This document shows, piece after piece, positions 7,637-15,987 of a DNA stretch of 44,488 nucleotides. The notes beneath the pieces are model-generated. The model did not search any database, was not told where the DNA came from, and worked only from the letters and a program-made list of their open reading frames with translations. The stretch lies in contig CALLGK010000042.1 in assembly GCA_938009905.1 (NCBI GenBank), positions 1 through 44,488 on the forward strand, given 5' to 3'. Positions within the stretch are counted from its first letter, which is position 1; each line of letters starts with the position of its first letter. Source of the stretch: an uncultured Acidimicrobiales bacterium (GTDB lineage Bacteria > Actinomycetota > Acidimicrobiia > Acidimicrobiales > SZUA-35). The position numbers were made by a program, and so were the translations under genes.

Positions 7637-8761
7637 ATGAAGAAGGTCGTTTTGTCGTTGCTCTTTGTCGCGACGTCACTCGTCGCGGTTGATGCACCTG
7701 CATCTGCCGCGGTCTATGACGGCGAGACACTCGAGGAGCTCTATCAAGACCCAACGCTGCACAACCAGCACTCAATTGTCATTCGGTTCTACGCCGCGGT
7801 GTTCGCCAGAACACCAGACAACGATGGCATCAGGTTCTGGCTGAACCAGTACGACACCGGCGAGTGGTCAACCCGTCGCATTGCGAACTTCTTCGTGACA
7901 AGCGACGAGTTCGTTGCCCTCTATGGCGAGGACACGACCAACGAGCAGTTCGTGGACGCGGTGTATCCCAACGTGCTCGGACGGCAGCCAGATGTGGACG
8001 GTCGATCGTTCTGGATCGGCTTTCTCGATCAGGGAAACAGCCGGGCGGAGATGATTCTGCTCGTGTCGAACTCGCCCGAGTTCATTGATGCCAACCCGCT
8101 GCCCTCCGATGACCGAGAGGTGCCAGCTCCCATAGACACGACCAGATTCTTCGACGGAATCGCCGGATACAACGGAGTCGCCTACCCCGTGGCAAACGAC
8201 GTCTCGAGGGCGACACTTGCCAGCCTTCATGCCGCCTACCTTCAGACGGCGTTTGCAGAAAACGGTCGACCCGTCGCCACGAGCCGAACCGCGGTTGCTG
8301 GAGGCTTTCGCTACACCTACGACGGCGGCGAAAGCGTCACATACACGAACCCGTTGCTCGACGCGTCGGGCCGCATCACCCATTTCGACATCAACGGCGT
8401 GCCGCTTATCGATCGTTCCGCGTGGAACGCCGTCGATGTTCCCGACCTTGCGGTGGAGGTCTTCGTCTATCAATACATAACCACCGGGGGCGCGACCGCC
8501 ATTCGAGTGGTCGTTGACAGTTCTTCGACCTTGGATCGCGAAACGTTCGCCTTCGATTGGGACTTCACGAGCTCGACTGGTCCGACGACAAAACCCTTTG
8601 ATTGGCACGAACAGTCGCTCATCCCGGCTGGCGGCAGACTCGACGTGATCGCCGTGTTTGACGGTGACGGCCAAACAGGCGGAACGCTCGACCTGGAGAT
8701 CTTCTTTGACGAGAACGGCACAACGTTTGCCCAGCCGATCAGCCTCGAGTTCTCGAACTGA
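7637..8761 (+). CDS. Secreted DUF4214-domain protein
   Basis: 374 aa. The start ATG at 7637 follows GGAGGG by a good distance. Residues 1-24 are a Sec signal peptide (MKKVVLSLLFVATSLVAVDA, cleavage probably after ASA). Residues about 40-135 carry two DUF4214-type repeats: VIRFYAAVFARTPDNDGIRFW and the matching VYPNVLGRQPDVDGRSFW with SDEFVALYG and SPEFID ends. This domain is common in exported actinobacterial and other surface proteins of unknown activity. Residues about 180-374 are beta-rich, without a recognised domain. It lies between the WXG cluster and the convergent EccC gene, but its own signal peptide points to Sec rather than type VII export. Confidence 0.8.
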   Translation: MKKVVLSLLFVATSLVAVDAPASAAVYDGETLEELYQDPTLHNQHSIVIRFYAAVFARTPDNDGIRFWLNQYDTGEWSTRRIANFFVTSDEFVALYGEDTTNEQFVDAVYPNVLGRQPDVDGRSFWIGFLDQGNSRAEMILLVSNSPEFIDANPLPSDDREVPAPIDTTRFFDGIAGYNGVAYPVANDVSRATLASLHAAYLQTAFAENGRPVATSRTAVAGGFRYTYDGGESVTYTNPLLDASGRITHFDINGVPLIDRSAWNAVDVPDLAVEVFVYQYITTGGATAIRVVVDSSSTLDRETFAFDWDFTSSTGPTTKPFDWHEQSLIPAGGRLDVIAVFDGDGQTGGTLDLEIFFDENGTTFAQPISLEFSN

Positions 8762-8793
8762 CCCGATTTTGGCATCTGGATCCAAGTCGCCGG

Positions 8794-8825
8794 CGTGAGC
8801 GTTAACCCCTCCGGTGACGCTCACG
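8794..8825. terminator. Hairpin after the DUF4214 gene
   Basis: CGTGAGCGT (8794-8802) pairs with ACGCTCACG (8817-8825) around a 14-base loop: a 9-bp perfect stem in the gap between convergent genes. There is no U-run, so it would be a structural or Rho-assisted 3' end. Confidence 0.45.
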
Positions 8826-8851
8826 TCGGTGTCGTCAACGGCGACGACGAA

Positions 8852-8903
8852 GCAAGAACCATCGTCGGAACGAATCACCTGCGTTCCGACGATGGTTTCT
8901 TGC
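8852..8903. terminator. Long bidirectional hairpin between convergent genes
   Basis: A 16-bp perfect stem (8857-8872 with 8882-8897, loop of 9 bases) is extended by GCAAGAA/TTCTTGC pairing across a one-base bulge to about 21 bp. It sits 90 bp after the DUF4214 stop and 44 bp from the EccC stop. It is symmetric, so it would act on transcripts from both sides. This is one of the strongest secondary structures in the window. Confidence 0.7.
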
Positions 8904-8946
8904 CTGCTCAACGAAGGTTGTTGACCCGGATTCAGAAGCCCGCCGG

Positions 8947-11900
8947 TCAGGCAGCGAGTTGCACAACGTTGACCCGACCCCGGTCGACGACAACCGAGCG
9001 TCCAGGTGGGGCATCTCGCAGATCTGGGATCGCGACCCGACACACCTCGCCATCACGGCTGGTCGGATTCACCATCACCACCGTCGACTCTGGCAAGAGC
9101 TTGGCGATCCAACTGTCGAACCCACGAGCCGACCGAGGACTCGCGGCGATCACCAGCGGTCGCGCTTCGCAACGGGCTTGGTTGGCAAGCGCGAGTCCGT
9201 CCTCGCGGCTCACAAAATCTGCGTCATCAACAACGAGTGGCGTCGCCTCGGCAAGCCGCTGCTCGATGCGATCGACAATTGAGGTCCGACCACCGGTCGG
9301 TTCACCGAGCACGACGAGGGGACGATCGGGTCGCAGGTCGATCGAGTGGACTTCGAGTTCTTCATCAAGCCCGACGGGTAACAGATGCGAGCTACCGGCG
9401 CTCACGATGCTTGGAAGGTCTGCCGCATCGACGCTCGCGCCGAGAACCTGAACCGGTGTCGGCAGGCCGCCGTGAGGGCGCAACGTGCGAACCCGCTCGA
9501 GCCGAGTCGGTGTTAGTTCGGACAGAACGCCAGTGAGGCCAGAGTCTGGATCGACGAAGCTCAGCGCATGGGCGAGCGACGGCGCACTGCGCAAACCAAA
9601 CATGGTGAAGCTGGAAGGATCGGCGAGCTGCTGAAGCACCCGGCAGGCCAAACGACTGCGCACCCGTCCGGGTACATCACGATCGCTCGCTCCCGTAATG
9701 AGCACAGGGGCGCCAGCCGATATGCCTTCGCGGACCAAGCGTTCGAGCTCAAGCCGCACATCTGGCCCGCAAGCCGATTCAAGAGCGTCGGCGACACTGG
9801 CCCATCCATGAACGGCGACGGCCGGTGGTTGGCCAGCACGGACGAGGCGGGCCAGAAACCGCACCGCCTTCACGAGGCGTTCGGGATCTCGGGCCGACAA
9901 CACATCGCCGACGCCAGCGAGTCGGCCAAGATCCTCAAGATCACCGAGCCCGTCAAGCAGGTACACCGGCTGGCGCTGTTCGACCAGACCAACAACGGCC
10001 AGCCGCACCGCATGTTCGACGGATGCTCGGCGACTGCCGAGAATCAACAGACCAGCCGAGTGGCTCGACCATGCGAACGGCTCGTACCGTCGCTGCTCAG
10101 GGTTATCGAGCAGGCCGAGGGGTACGACGTGTTGCCCCTCGCCGAGCAGATCTGCGACATCGTCGATCGCAACCACATCGAGCGGTTCGAGCCACGGCGC
10201 CTTCGCCCGCGTGCTCGTGGCTGCCCGCATCTCGGCTGACAGCGTGTCGAGTGAGAACGCACCGGCATGACGCTGATCCTCCGCAGCGCTGGCGTTGAGC
10301 TTGGCCAGCGAGTTGGCATACGCAGACGCCATCACTCGGTCGGCCTGGAAGATCGACGGGTGAATCACGAACGGCTCGACGCCAACCTCCGCCGCCGCGC
10401 CACTCACCGATGCCACTTGCACCAGCGTCGGCGCCGCAGCGCCGACGGCCACAAGCGCTCGTCCGGGTATTGCCGGCAGCATCGCCCCGTCTGGCTGATC
10501 GATCACATCGGTGCTGTCGTTTCTGTCTTGCACACGGAGACAGACTCGCAGGTTGGTATTGGCTCGAATCTGTCCGGTCACCACACCAGCCGGCCGCTGC
10601 GTCGCCAGCACGAGATGCACGCCGAGCGACCGACCTCGCCTCGCGATGTCGACAAGACCGTCGAGGAAGTCGGGAAGCTCGTCGGCCAACGTCGCGAACT
10701 CATCGACGACAAGCACCAATCTCGGCAGTTCCACTGCTCGCTGCTGATCAAGGTCGGACACGTCGCTCACGCCGAGGCATCGAAGTAACTCTTCCCGGCT
10801 CTTCAACTCAGCTCGCATGCTGGTGAGGGCCCGGGCCGCCGCAGCAGCATCGAGGTCGGTCACCACTGCGGCGACGTGAGGCAACGAACTCACCGGATCG
10901 AACGCTCCCCCACCCTTGAAGTCGACAAGCACAACGTTGAGAAGCTCTGGCGGTTGCCGTAGCGCCAACCCGGTGACAAGCGTGCGCAAAAACTCCGACT
11001 TACCCGCCCCAGTTGTGCCAGCAACCAGGGCATGGGGCCCGTCGGCGACCAGATCAACCGTGAGCTCGTCGCCCGCCATCGCCCCGACCGTCGCGATGAG
11101 CCGATCGGGGGTGGCCGTCGGCCACAACGAGGAAAACGGTGCCTCGCCGACTTCATCAATGCCGAGGTGGCTCGGCAACGAACGCGAGACATCAGAGGCA
11201 AGGGGATCGACGAAGGGAGCCAGCATCCTGGCCCACTCGCGAGCAACGTCGAACGAAACCGACCACACCGACGTGACGGTCGAGGCGAACGACTCAGACA
11301 CAACACCTGCTGCCCCGTCAGGCGTCACCTCAACGATCGTGGCGCAGACGGCTGGCACGTCGTCTCGGCCGCCGACCCAGAGCACGCGGTGCGAAACGTC
11401 GGTGCCAGACAAGACGTGTGCGAGCAAACCAGCCGCGGTCGCTTCCACGCCATCAACAACCAGCAGGCCGCCGGTCTCGGATTCGGTGGCCCGTTCGAGG
11501 CATTGCTGAGACTCCACATCGCCAACCGCCACCTCCACGAGGGATGGCAGCCACTTCGCCCAATCCCAGTCGACCAGACGGTCGGTCGTCGTCACGATTC
11601 GCAGCGGAAGCGTCGACGGCCCATGGCGGCTGACCTGCTCAAGCACCAGCCACCTCGCAAGGTCGAGAGCAGGAGCACGATCGCCGGTGATGGCCAAACC
11701 TTCTCCTTCGCCGCCGTTGGCCACAACAGGCACGTCGTCGATCATGACCGTCGGCGGAACCAGCGCGACCGCTTCCGGGTCGGCCGTGACGGGATCAAGA
11801 TCTGGAGGAACGTCCAGACGACCCCGGCCGACCGATAGAGACAGCTCGGTCGCCGCGAGCTCCTGCCAGGGAAATGCCCCAGCTCGAAGCATCTCCAGCA

Positions 11901-12426
11901 CCTCATCTGGGCCGTTCACCAAGCTGCGTCGCCTGGCGGCCTCGTTGAGGGCCCACTGATCGGCCGCCTGCCCAAGGTCATGCGCCGCTCGTTCGAGATC
12001 AACCGTTCGTTGAGCGCAAGCTCGGCGCCAGCTACGACGCGAGGCGGCACTGCGACCGATCAACCCAACCGCGGAAACTGCGGCGAGGATCGCAAACAGC
12101 GGTGAGAACAGGGCGGCGACAACGCCACCCGCCACCAGCGACGAGATAACCGTCGGCCACGGAATCGTGACCGGGTCTCGAGGCTCGGCCGTGATGTCGA
12201 GCGGAACCCGTTTGACCTCCGCACGTGCCACGAGTGACAGCGGGCCTCGCTGCACGACGATGCGACCGGTCTCGTCTGGTTGCTTCGGCCAACGGGCCAG
12301 CGGCGTGGTGTCGACGTCAAGCGAGCAACCCCGGGCGATCGTCGCTTCTGCCGTTTCGGTCGGCGCCATCTGCACCGCGACATCGCCCCACCCAACATTT
12401 CGAACAACATCCCACCGATTCGCCAT
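8947..12426 (-). CDS. EccC/FtsK-SpoIIIE-like type VII secretion ATPase
   Basis: 1159 aa, a usual EccC size. Two membrane segments lie at about 92-124. The first ATPase domain is intact: Walker A GTTGAGKS (470-477), VVLVDFKGGGAF (498-509), Walker B LVLVVDEF (570-577) and the FtsK-type LATQRPAGVVTGQIRANTN. The second (around 793-803, LLILGSRRAS) and third (around 1037-1050, VVLGEPTGGRTS) P-loop regions are degenerate, lacking GK or with Lys replaced by Arg. In type VII systems this protein binds substrates through the later domains and powers export at the membrane. The ATG at 12426 has no ribosome site and follows a TACACT -10-like box by 6 bases, so the mRNA may be leaderless. No EccB, EccD, EccE or mycosin gene is in the window. 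Confidence 0.85.
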   Translation of the reverse strand: MANRWDVVRNVGWGDVAVQMAPTETAEATIARGCSLDVDTTPLARWPKQPDETGRIVVQRGPLSLVARAEVKRVPLDITAEPRDPVTIPWPTVISSLVAGGVVAALFSPLFAILAAVSAVGLIGRSAASRRSWRRACAQRTVDLERAAHDLGQAADQWALNEAARRRSLVNGPDEVLEMLRAGAFPWQELAATELSLSVGRGRLDVPPDLDPVTADPEAVALVPPTVMIDDVPVVANGGEGEGLAITGDRAPALDLARWLVLEQVSRHGPSTLPLRIVTTTDRLVDWDWAKWLPSLVEVAVGDVESQQCLERATESETGGLLVVDGVEATAAGLLAHVLSGTDVSHRVLWVGGRDDVPAVCATIVEVTPDGAAGVVSESFASTVTSVWSVSFDVAREWARMLAPFVDPLASDVSRSLPSHLGIDEVGEAPFSSLWPTATPDRLIATVGAMAGDELTVDLVADGPHALVAGTTGAGKSEFLRTLVTGLALRQPPELLNVVLVDFKGGGAFDPVSSLPHVAAVVTDLDAAAAARALTSMRAELKSREELLRCLGVSDVSDLDQQRAVELPRLVLVVDEFATLADELPDFLDGLVDIARRGRSLGVHLVLATQRPAGVVTGQIRANTNLRVCLRVQDRNDSTDVIDQPDGAMLPAIPGRALVAVGAAAPTLVQVASVSGAAAEVGVEPFVIHPSIFQADRVMASAYANSLAKLNASAAEDQRHAGAFSLDTLSAEMRAATSTRAKAPWLEPLDVVAIDDVADLLGEGQHVVPLGLLDNPEQRRYEPFAWSSHSAGLLILGSRRASVEHAVRLAVVGLVEQRQPVYLLDGLGDLEDLGRLAGVGDVLSARDPERLVKAVRFLARLVRAGQPPAVAVHGWASVADALESACGPDVRLELERLVREGISAGAPVLITGASDRDVPGRVRSRLACRVLQQLADPSSFTMFGLRSAPSLAHALSFVDPDSGLTGVLSELTPTRLERVRTLRPHGGLPTPVQVLGASVDAADLPSIVSAGSSHLLPVGLDEELEVHSIDLRPDRPLVVLGEPTGGRTSIVDRIEQRLAEATPLVVDDADFVSREDGLALANQARCEARPLVIAASPRSARGFDSWIAKLLPESTVVMVNPTSRDGEVCRVAIPDLRDAPPGRSVVVDRGRVNVVQLAA

Positions 12427-12435
12427 CGCATGAGT

Positions 12436-12461
12436 GTAATTGAATGTATTTAGATGTAAAT
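12436..12461 (-). promoter_or_regulatory. 26-bp element B / promoter of the EccC-like gene
   Basis: Read on the minus strand it begins ATTTACATCTA and continues AATACATTCAATTAC; 20 of 26 bases match element A upstream of the WXG gene, in the same orientation relative to the gene served. It overlaps a plausible promoter: TTTACA, 16-base spacer, TACACT, then 6 bases to the ATG. The two TACAT cores are 10 bp apart. Confidence 0.6.
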
Positions 12462-12479
12462 AGAGATGAGTAGATGCGC

Positions 12480-13634
12480 TCAGTTTGAGAGGTTCGGGAA
12501 CCCGGACGCTGACCGCTTGCCGGCCGCCGCTTCTGCGAGGGCTTTGATCCCCTCAACCGTTGCAAGCATGTTTGTGCGAAACATGTCTTGCCGCTTGGCA
12601 ATCACGGTCGGCTCCGACTCCGGTGACGCATCGATCGTGTTTGACAGTCCAGATCGGCCGGGGCCCATCCGACCGTGGAACCGGAGCCGACTCCCGCCTG
12701 GCACCTTCTCGATCACATACCGCCACCGCGCAGCCGATTCCTCAACGTCGCTCACGCTCCACGCAAACGCCTTGGGCGGATCCCACTCGGTGACGAAGCA
12801 AGTAGTCGACCACGCTCCGGCACCCTCGCGTTCGTTGTTTCCGGTGAACGTGGCCCCAACCGCCGGCTCGGCATCGTCGTCCCAGCTTCCGCCCTGATAC
12901 TCGTCGCTGAATTCGGCTACGACGTTCAGATCGGTCACCAGCTCCCACACCGTCCGCGGGCTGGCCTTGATGTCGACTTCGACCATCACACCGGGTCCGT
13001 CAACCATCGAGCGAGGCTCGCTGCGACCTTCGGCCAGCGTTCGCCCATATCGATCGAAGTAGGTGATCTCGCGAGCCGAATAGCGACGGCTCGTTGCCTT
13101 GAAGTCGGTACCAACGGTGTGGGCGACGGGGAACAAAGCGATCTGCGTGACGTCGTCCGGAAGCTGCAACAGCTTCGCCACTTCATCGGCCTCGTTGAGG
13201 AACATGGTGGTCCACACCGTGCCAAGACCTCGGGCCCGCAAGGCCACCATGAAGCTCCACGCCGACTGAATCACCGAGTCGAACAATCCAGGCCGGCCAC
13301 TTCCGTCGTGGCGGCCGATGATGGTGGGAATCACAAGCGCTGGTGTTCTCGCGATGTTCTCACCGAGGTGCTTGGCCCCCAACATGAGCTTCTCGTTTTG
13401 ATGGCCGGTGCCTTCGAGCTCTTCTGCTTTCTTGATGACCCACTCGACGCCCGCCGACAGGTAGAGCTCGGCCATCCGATCTTTGGTGTCTTGATCGCGG
13501 ATGATCATCCACCGGCGGCTGCCGTTGTTGCCGCCCGTCGGCGCCTGCTCAGCAACGTCGATGCAATCGAGAATGGTCTGATCGTCGACGTCTCGATCGA
13601 AATCGAGTCGGGCGCGCACGCCTCTCGTCGTCAT
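12480..13634 (-). CDS. Nitroreductase domain fused to SRPBCC (polyketide cyclase/START-like) domain
   Basis: 385 aa from ATG at 13634. Residues 1-205 are an FMN nitroreductase-like domain: TTRGVRARLDFDRDV, then AEQAPTGGNNGSRRWMI, and ALRARGLGTVWTTMF. Residues about 215-375 form an SRPBCC fold (VMVEVDIKASPRTVWELV, then SDEYQGGSWDDDAEPAVGA and FAWSVSDVEE), a hydrophobic ligand pocket. The substrate is unknown. The start is a puzzle: family alignment from memory suggests about ten more residues upstream (DLVDHALMTTRG), and the frame stays open to 13937, but no ATG/GTG/TTG occurs between 13634 and a TTG at 13829 inside the preceding gene. It is the last gene of a four-gene minus-strand operon. 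Confidence 0.75.
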   Translation of the reverse strand: MTTRGVRARLDFDRDVDDQTILDCIDVAEQAPTGGNNGSRRWMIIRDQDTKDRMAELYLSAGVEWVIKKAEELEGTGHQNEKLMLGAKHLGENIARTPALVIPTIIGRHDGSGRPGLFDSVIQSAWSFMVALRARGLGTVWTTMFLNEADEVAKLLQLPDDVTQIALFPVAHTVGTDFKATSRRYSAREITYFDRYGRTLAEGRSEPRSMVDGPGVMVEVDIKASPRTVWELVTDLNVVAEFSDEYQGGSWDDDAEPAVGATFTGNNEREGAGAWSTTCFVTEWDPPKAFAWSVSDVEESAARWRYVIEKVPGGSRLRFHGRMGPGRSGLSNTIDASPESEPTVIAKRQDMFRTNMLATVEGIKALAEAAAGKRSASGFPNLSN

Positions 13635-13773
13635 CAGGGCGTGATCAACCAGATCGACGTAGTCGGCCGATGCAGGAGCAACAATCGGTTCAGGAGCAGA
13701 GCGCGGTTCGGGAGCAGCGATAGGGACAGTTTGCGTCGTCGCTGATGGAAGAGCCAGCGGACGACCGCGATCG

Positions 13774-14829
13774 CTACGCCCGGTTGGCTGCGGCCTCGTC
13801 GATCTTCGCCTGAGCCAACTCGTCTGCAATCTGCGACGACGGTGTGCCCCGTTCGTCTGCGGTTCGCAGTATCGAGGTGATGGTGTCGAAGAGCCCATCG
13901 ATTTTGGCCAACGACTCGTCTCGTGACGGCGGCCCATAGATAACCGTGGCCGCGCCCATCACGCCCCCGGCGTTCACCACAAAGTCGGGCACGTAGGCAA
14001 TGCCCCGCTCGCGCAGGGTCGCACCATGTCGAGGCTCCGCAAGCTGATTGTTTGCGAGGCCGCACACGATGGCGGCTCGCAGCTCCGGGATGGTTGCGTC
14101 GTTGAGCACCGCACCCATCGCACACGGCGCGAACACGTCGACGTCCTGGGCGTGGATGTTTTCGGGAGCGACCGCCGTTGCGCCGAAACGGGCCACCACA
14201 TCGGCGACCGCCGCATCGTTGACGTCGGCCACGATGAGTTTGGCCCCAACGTCATGCAGATGACGAGCCAGCCGAGATCCGGTTGCCCCGAGCCCCTGAA
14301 TCGCAACCCGCACACCCTCGAGATCATCGTGGCCATGCACGTGGGCGACCGCAGATCTGATCCCGTTGAATCCACCGAGGGCCGTGAAGGCTGATGGGTT
14401 GAAGCCCTCCTCATATTGGCTGGCGCGGGCGAAGATGTAGTCGCACTGCTCGGCCATCACGTCAGCGTCGGCCGGACTAACGCCCACATCGATGGCGGTC
14501 CAGAACTCGCCTGCCAGTCGCTGCACATGCTGGCTGAACGCTCGAAGCAACGCAGGCTTCTTGGGGCTCGCGGGATCGGCAATGATCACGCACTTGCCAC
14601 CGCCGAGCGGCAGATCGGCGAGGGCGTTCTTGAAGCTCATTCCCTGCGAAAGACGGAGGACGTCGGCCAGCGCGGCGTCTTCTGATTCGTACGGCTGCAT
14701 GCGACAACCACCAGCGGCAGGGCCGAGTGCAGTGGAGTGAATGGCGATGATGGCCGACAGACCGACGGCTGGCTCGGAGCAGAACACCACCTGTTCGTGG
14801 CCATCGAAGTCTTGATGCTCGAAGATCAT
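13774..14829 (-). CDS. Leucine/phenylalanine dehydrogenase-like (Glu/Leu/Phe/Val dehydrogenase family)
   Basis: 351 aa, the usual length of leucine dehydrogenases. The N-terminal catalytic half has LGPAAGGCRM, GMSFKNALADLPLGGGK (substrate-binding and catalytic lysines of the family) and AIDVGV. The C-terminal half is a Rossmann NAD domain with VAIQGLGATGSRLA and FAPCAMGAVLN, NNQL and DFVVNAGGV. It would oxidatively deaminate a branched or aromatic amino acid to its keto acid with NAD. The preceding aminotransferase gene ends 9 bp upstream, so the two are co-transcribed. Together with the SDR and nitroreductase they look like one small catabolic or modifying pathway for an amino-acid-derived compound, not identified here. 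Confidence 0.88.
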   Translation of the reverse strand: MIFEHQDFDGHEQVVFCSEPAVGLSAIIAIHSTALGPAAGGCRMQPYESEDAALADVLRLSQGMSFKNALADLPLGGGKCVIIADPASPKKPALLRAFSQHVQRLAGEFWTAIDVGVSPADADVMAEQCDYIFARASQYEEGFNPSAFTALGGFNGIRSAVAHVHGHDDLEGVRVAIQGLGATGSRLARHLHDVGAKLIVADVNDAAVADVVARFGATAVAPENIHAQDVDVFAPCAMGAVLNDATIPELRAAIVCGLANNQLAEPRHGATLRERGIAYVPDFVVNAGGVMGAATVIYGPPSRDESLAKIDGLFDTITSILRTADERGTPSSQIADELAQAKIDEAAANRA

Positions 14830-14838
14830 TCGGGGTCG

Positions 14839-15987
14839 TTAGCTGAACGTCGCAACCAAGCGATCGATCACGGCGTCGAGCACTGGTCGAGTCGTCGCCA
14901 CGTTCAGTCTGGCAAACCCACGACCGCCGTCTGTGAAGTCGCAGCCGGGCGAAAGCGCGATGCGTCCCTTCTCCATCAACTGCGTCGCCGGCTCATCGCC
15001 GCCACCGATGCCTCGAAAGTCGAGCCAGGCCAGATAGGTGGCCTCGGGGATCTGCCACGCGACCCCGGGTAGTTCAGCCTCAAGCCTCGCCGCGAGGTGA
15101 TCACGCTGCTCGGTGAGATGCGCATTCGTGTTGGCCAACCATTCGTGGCCTTCAGTCCATGCACACAACGTCGCCAATGCACCGGGAGTGCTCACAGCAC
15201 CCCTGAAGTGGTTAGGCAGACCGTCGAGCGTGGTCATGACGTCATCAGATCCGACGACGCCAAGCGCACAACGCAGCCCGGCCAGGTTGAAGGCCTTGCT
15301 GGCGGCCGAGAAGATCACGCTGCGATGGTTAGCGACGTTGGCAAACGGGATGTGCGTTGCCCCTGGGTGCAGCACGTCGGCCCAAATCTCGTCAGACAGC
15401 ACCAGCAGATCGTGTTCCTCCGCAACTGCGGCCAGACCGGCGAGTTCCTCCGCGTCAAAGGCACGACCAGTTGGGTTGTGCGGGTTGCACATCAGGATGG
15501 CTTTGGTGCCGTCGTCGATGACCGAACGCAACACATCGATATTGAGTCGCCAGCCGTCGGGGTCGAGCGGGCAATCGATGAGCCGGCGCCCAGATGACTC
15601 GAGCGCTTTGATGAACGGTGGGTAGATCGGCGTGAGCAAGACAACGCCATCGCCCGGGTTGGTGTTGGTCCACAGCACGATGTCGATGCCGTGGAGCACG
15701 TCGGTGAACGGCACCACTCGCTCTACCGGTGGTGTCCACCCGTGGTAGCGGGTTTGCCAGTCGACAAACGCGGCCGCCACAGACGGCATCGTGGTTCGCT
15801 GCGGGTAACCGAAGTCGCCTCGGTCGAGCAGGTCTCGCAGCACCGCATCGATGCATGGCGCAGGCGGCAGGTCCATGTCGGCGACCCAAGCCGGCAGCAC
15901 GTCTTCTGGGTCGCGCGTCCACTTCGCACCGTTGAGTTTGCGAAGCCTGGCGAGATCGGCGTCGAGCGCGCTTTCGTCTACCGCCAC
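14839..15987 (-). CDS. PatB/MalY-type PLP aminotransferase (cystathionine beta-lyase-like)
   Basis: About 382 aa. Fold-type I PLP enzyme: WVADMDLPPAPC at the N-terminus, VVLLTPIYPPF, MCNPHNPTGRAF, VLSDEIWADV and the PLP lysine in SAASKAFNLAGLR. This set is the MalY/PatB subgroup, which cleaves C-S bonds of cystathionine or related S-conjugates. True transamination is also possible. GTG at 15987 is chosen because GGGGG lies just upstream; an in-frame GTG at 16005 is possible. Either way the start overlaps the SDR stop (10-28 bp), so translation is probably coupled. Confidence 0.85.
   Translation of the reverse strand: MAVDESALDADLARLRKLNGAKWTRDPEDVLPAWVADMDLPPAPCIDAVLRDLLDRGDFGYPQRTTMPSVAAAFVDWQTRYHGWTPPVERVVPFTDVLHGIDIVLWTNTNPGDGVVLLTPIYPPFIKALESSGRRLIDCPLDPDGWRLNIDVLRSVIDDGTKAILMCNPHNPTGRAFDAEELAGLAAVAEEHDLLVLSDEIWADVLHPGATHIPFANVANHRSVIFSAASKAFNLAGLRCALGVVGSDDVMTTLDGLPNHFRGAVSTPGALATLCAWTEGHEWLANTNAHLTEQRDHLAARLEAELPGVAWQIPEATYLAWLDFRGIGGGDEPATQLMEKGRIALSPGCDFTDGGRGFARLNVATTRPVLDAVIDRLVATFS

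Noticed and set aside
7868-9043. 391-aa minus-strand ORF
   Set aside because: Antisense to the DUF4214 gene and runs through the strong hairpins and the 3' end of the EccC gene.
12675-13745. 356-aa plus-strand ORF
   Set aside because: Antisense to the nitroreductase-SRPBCC fusion, whose domains are clear.
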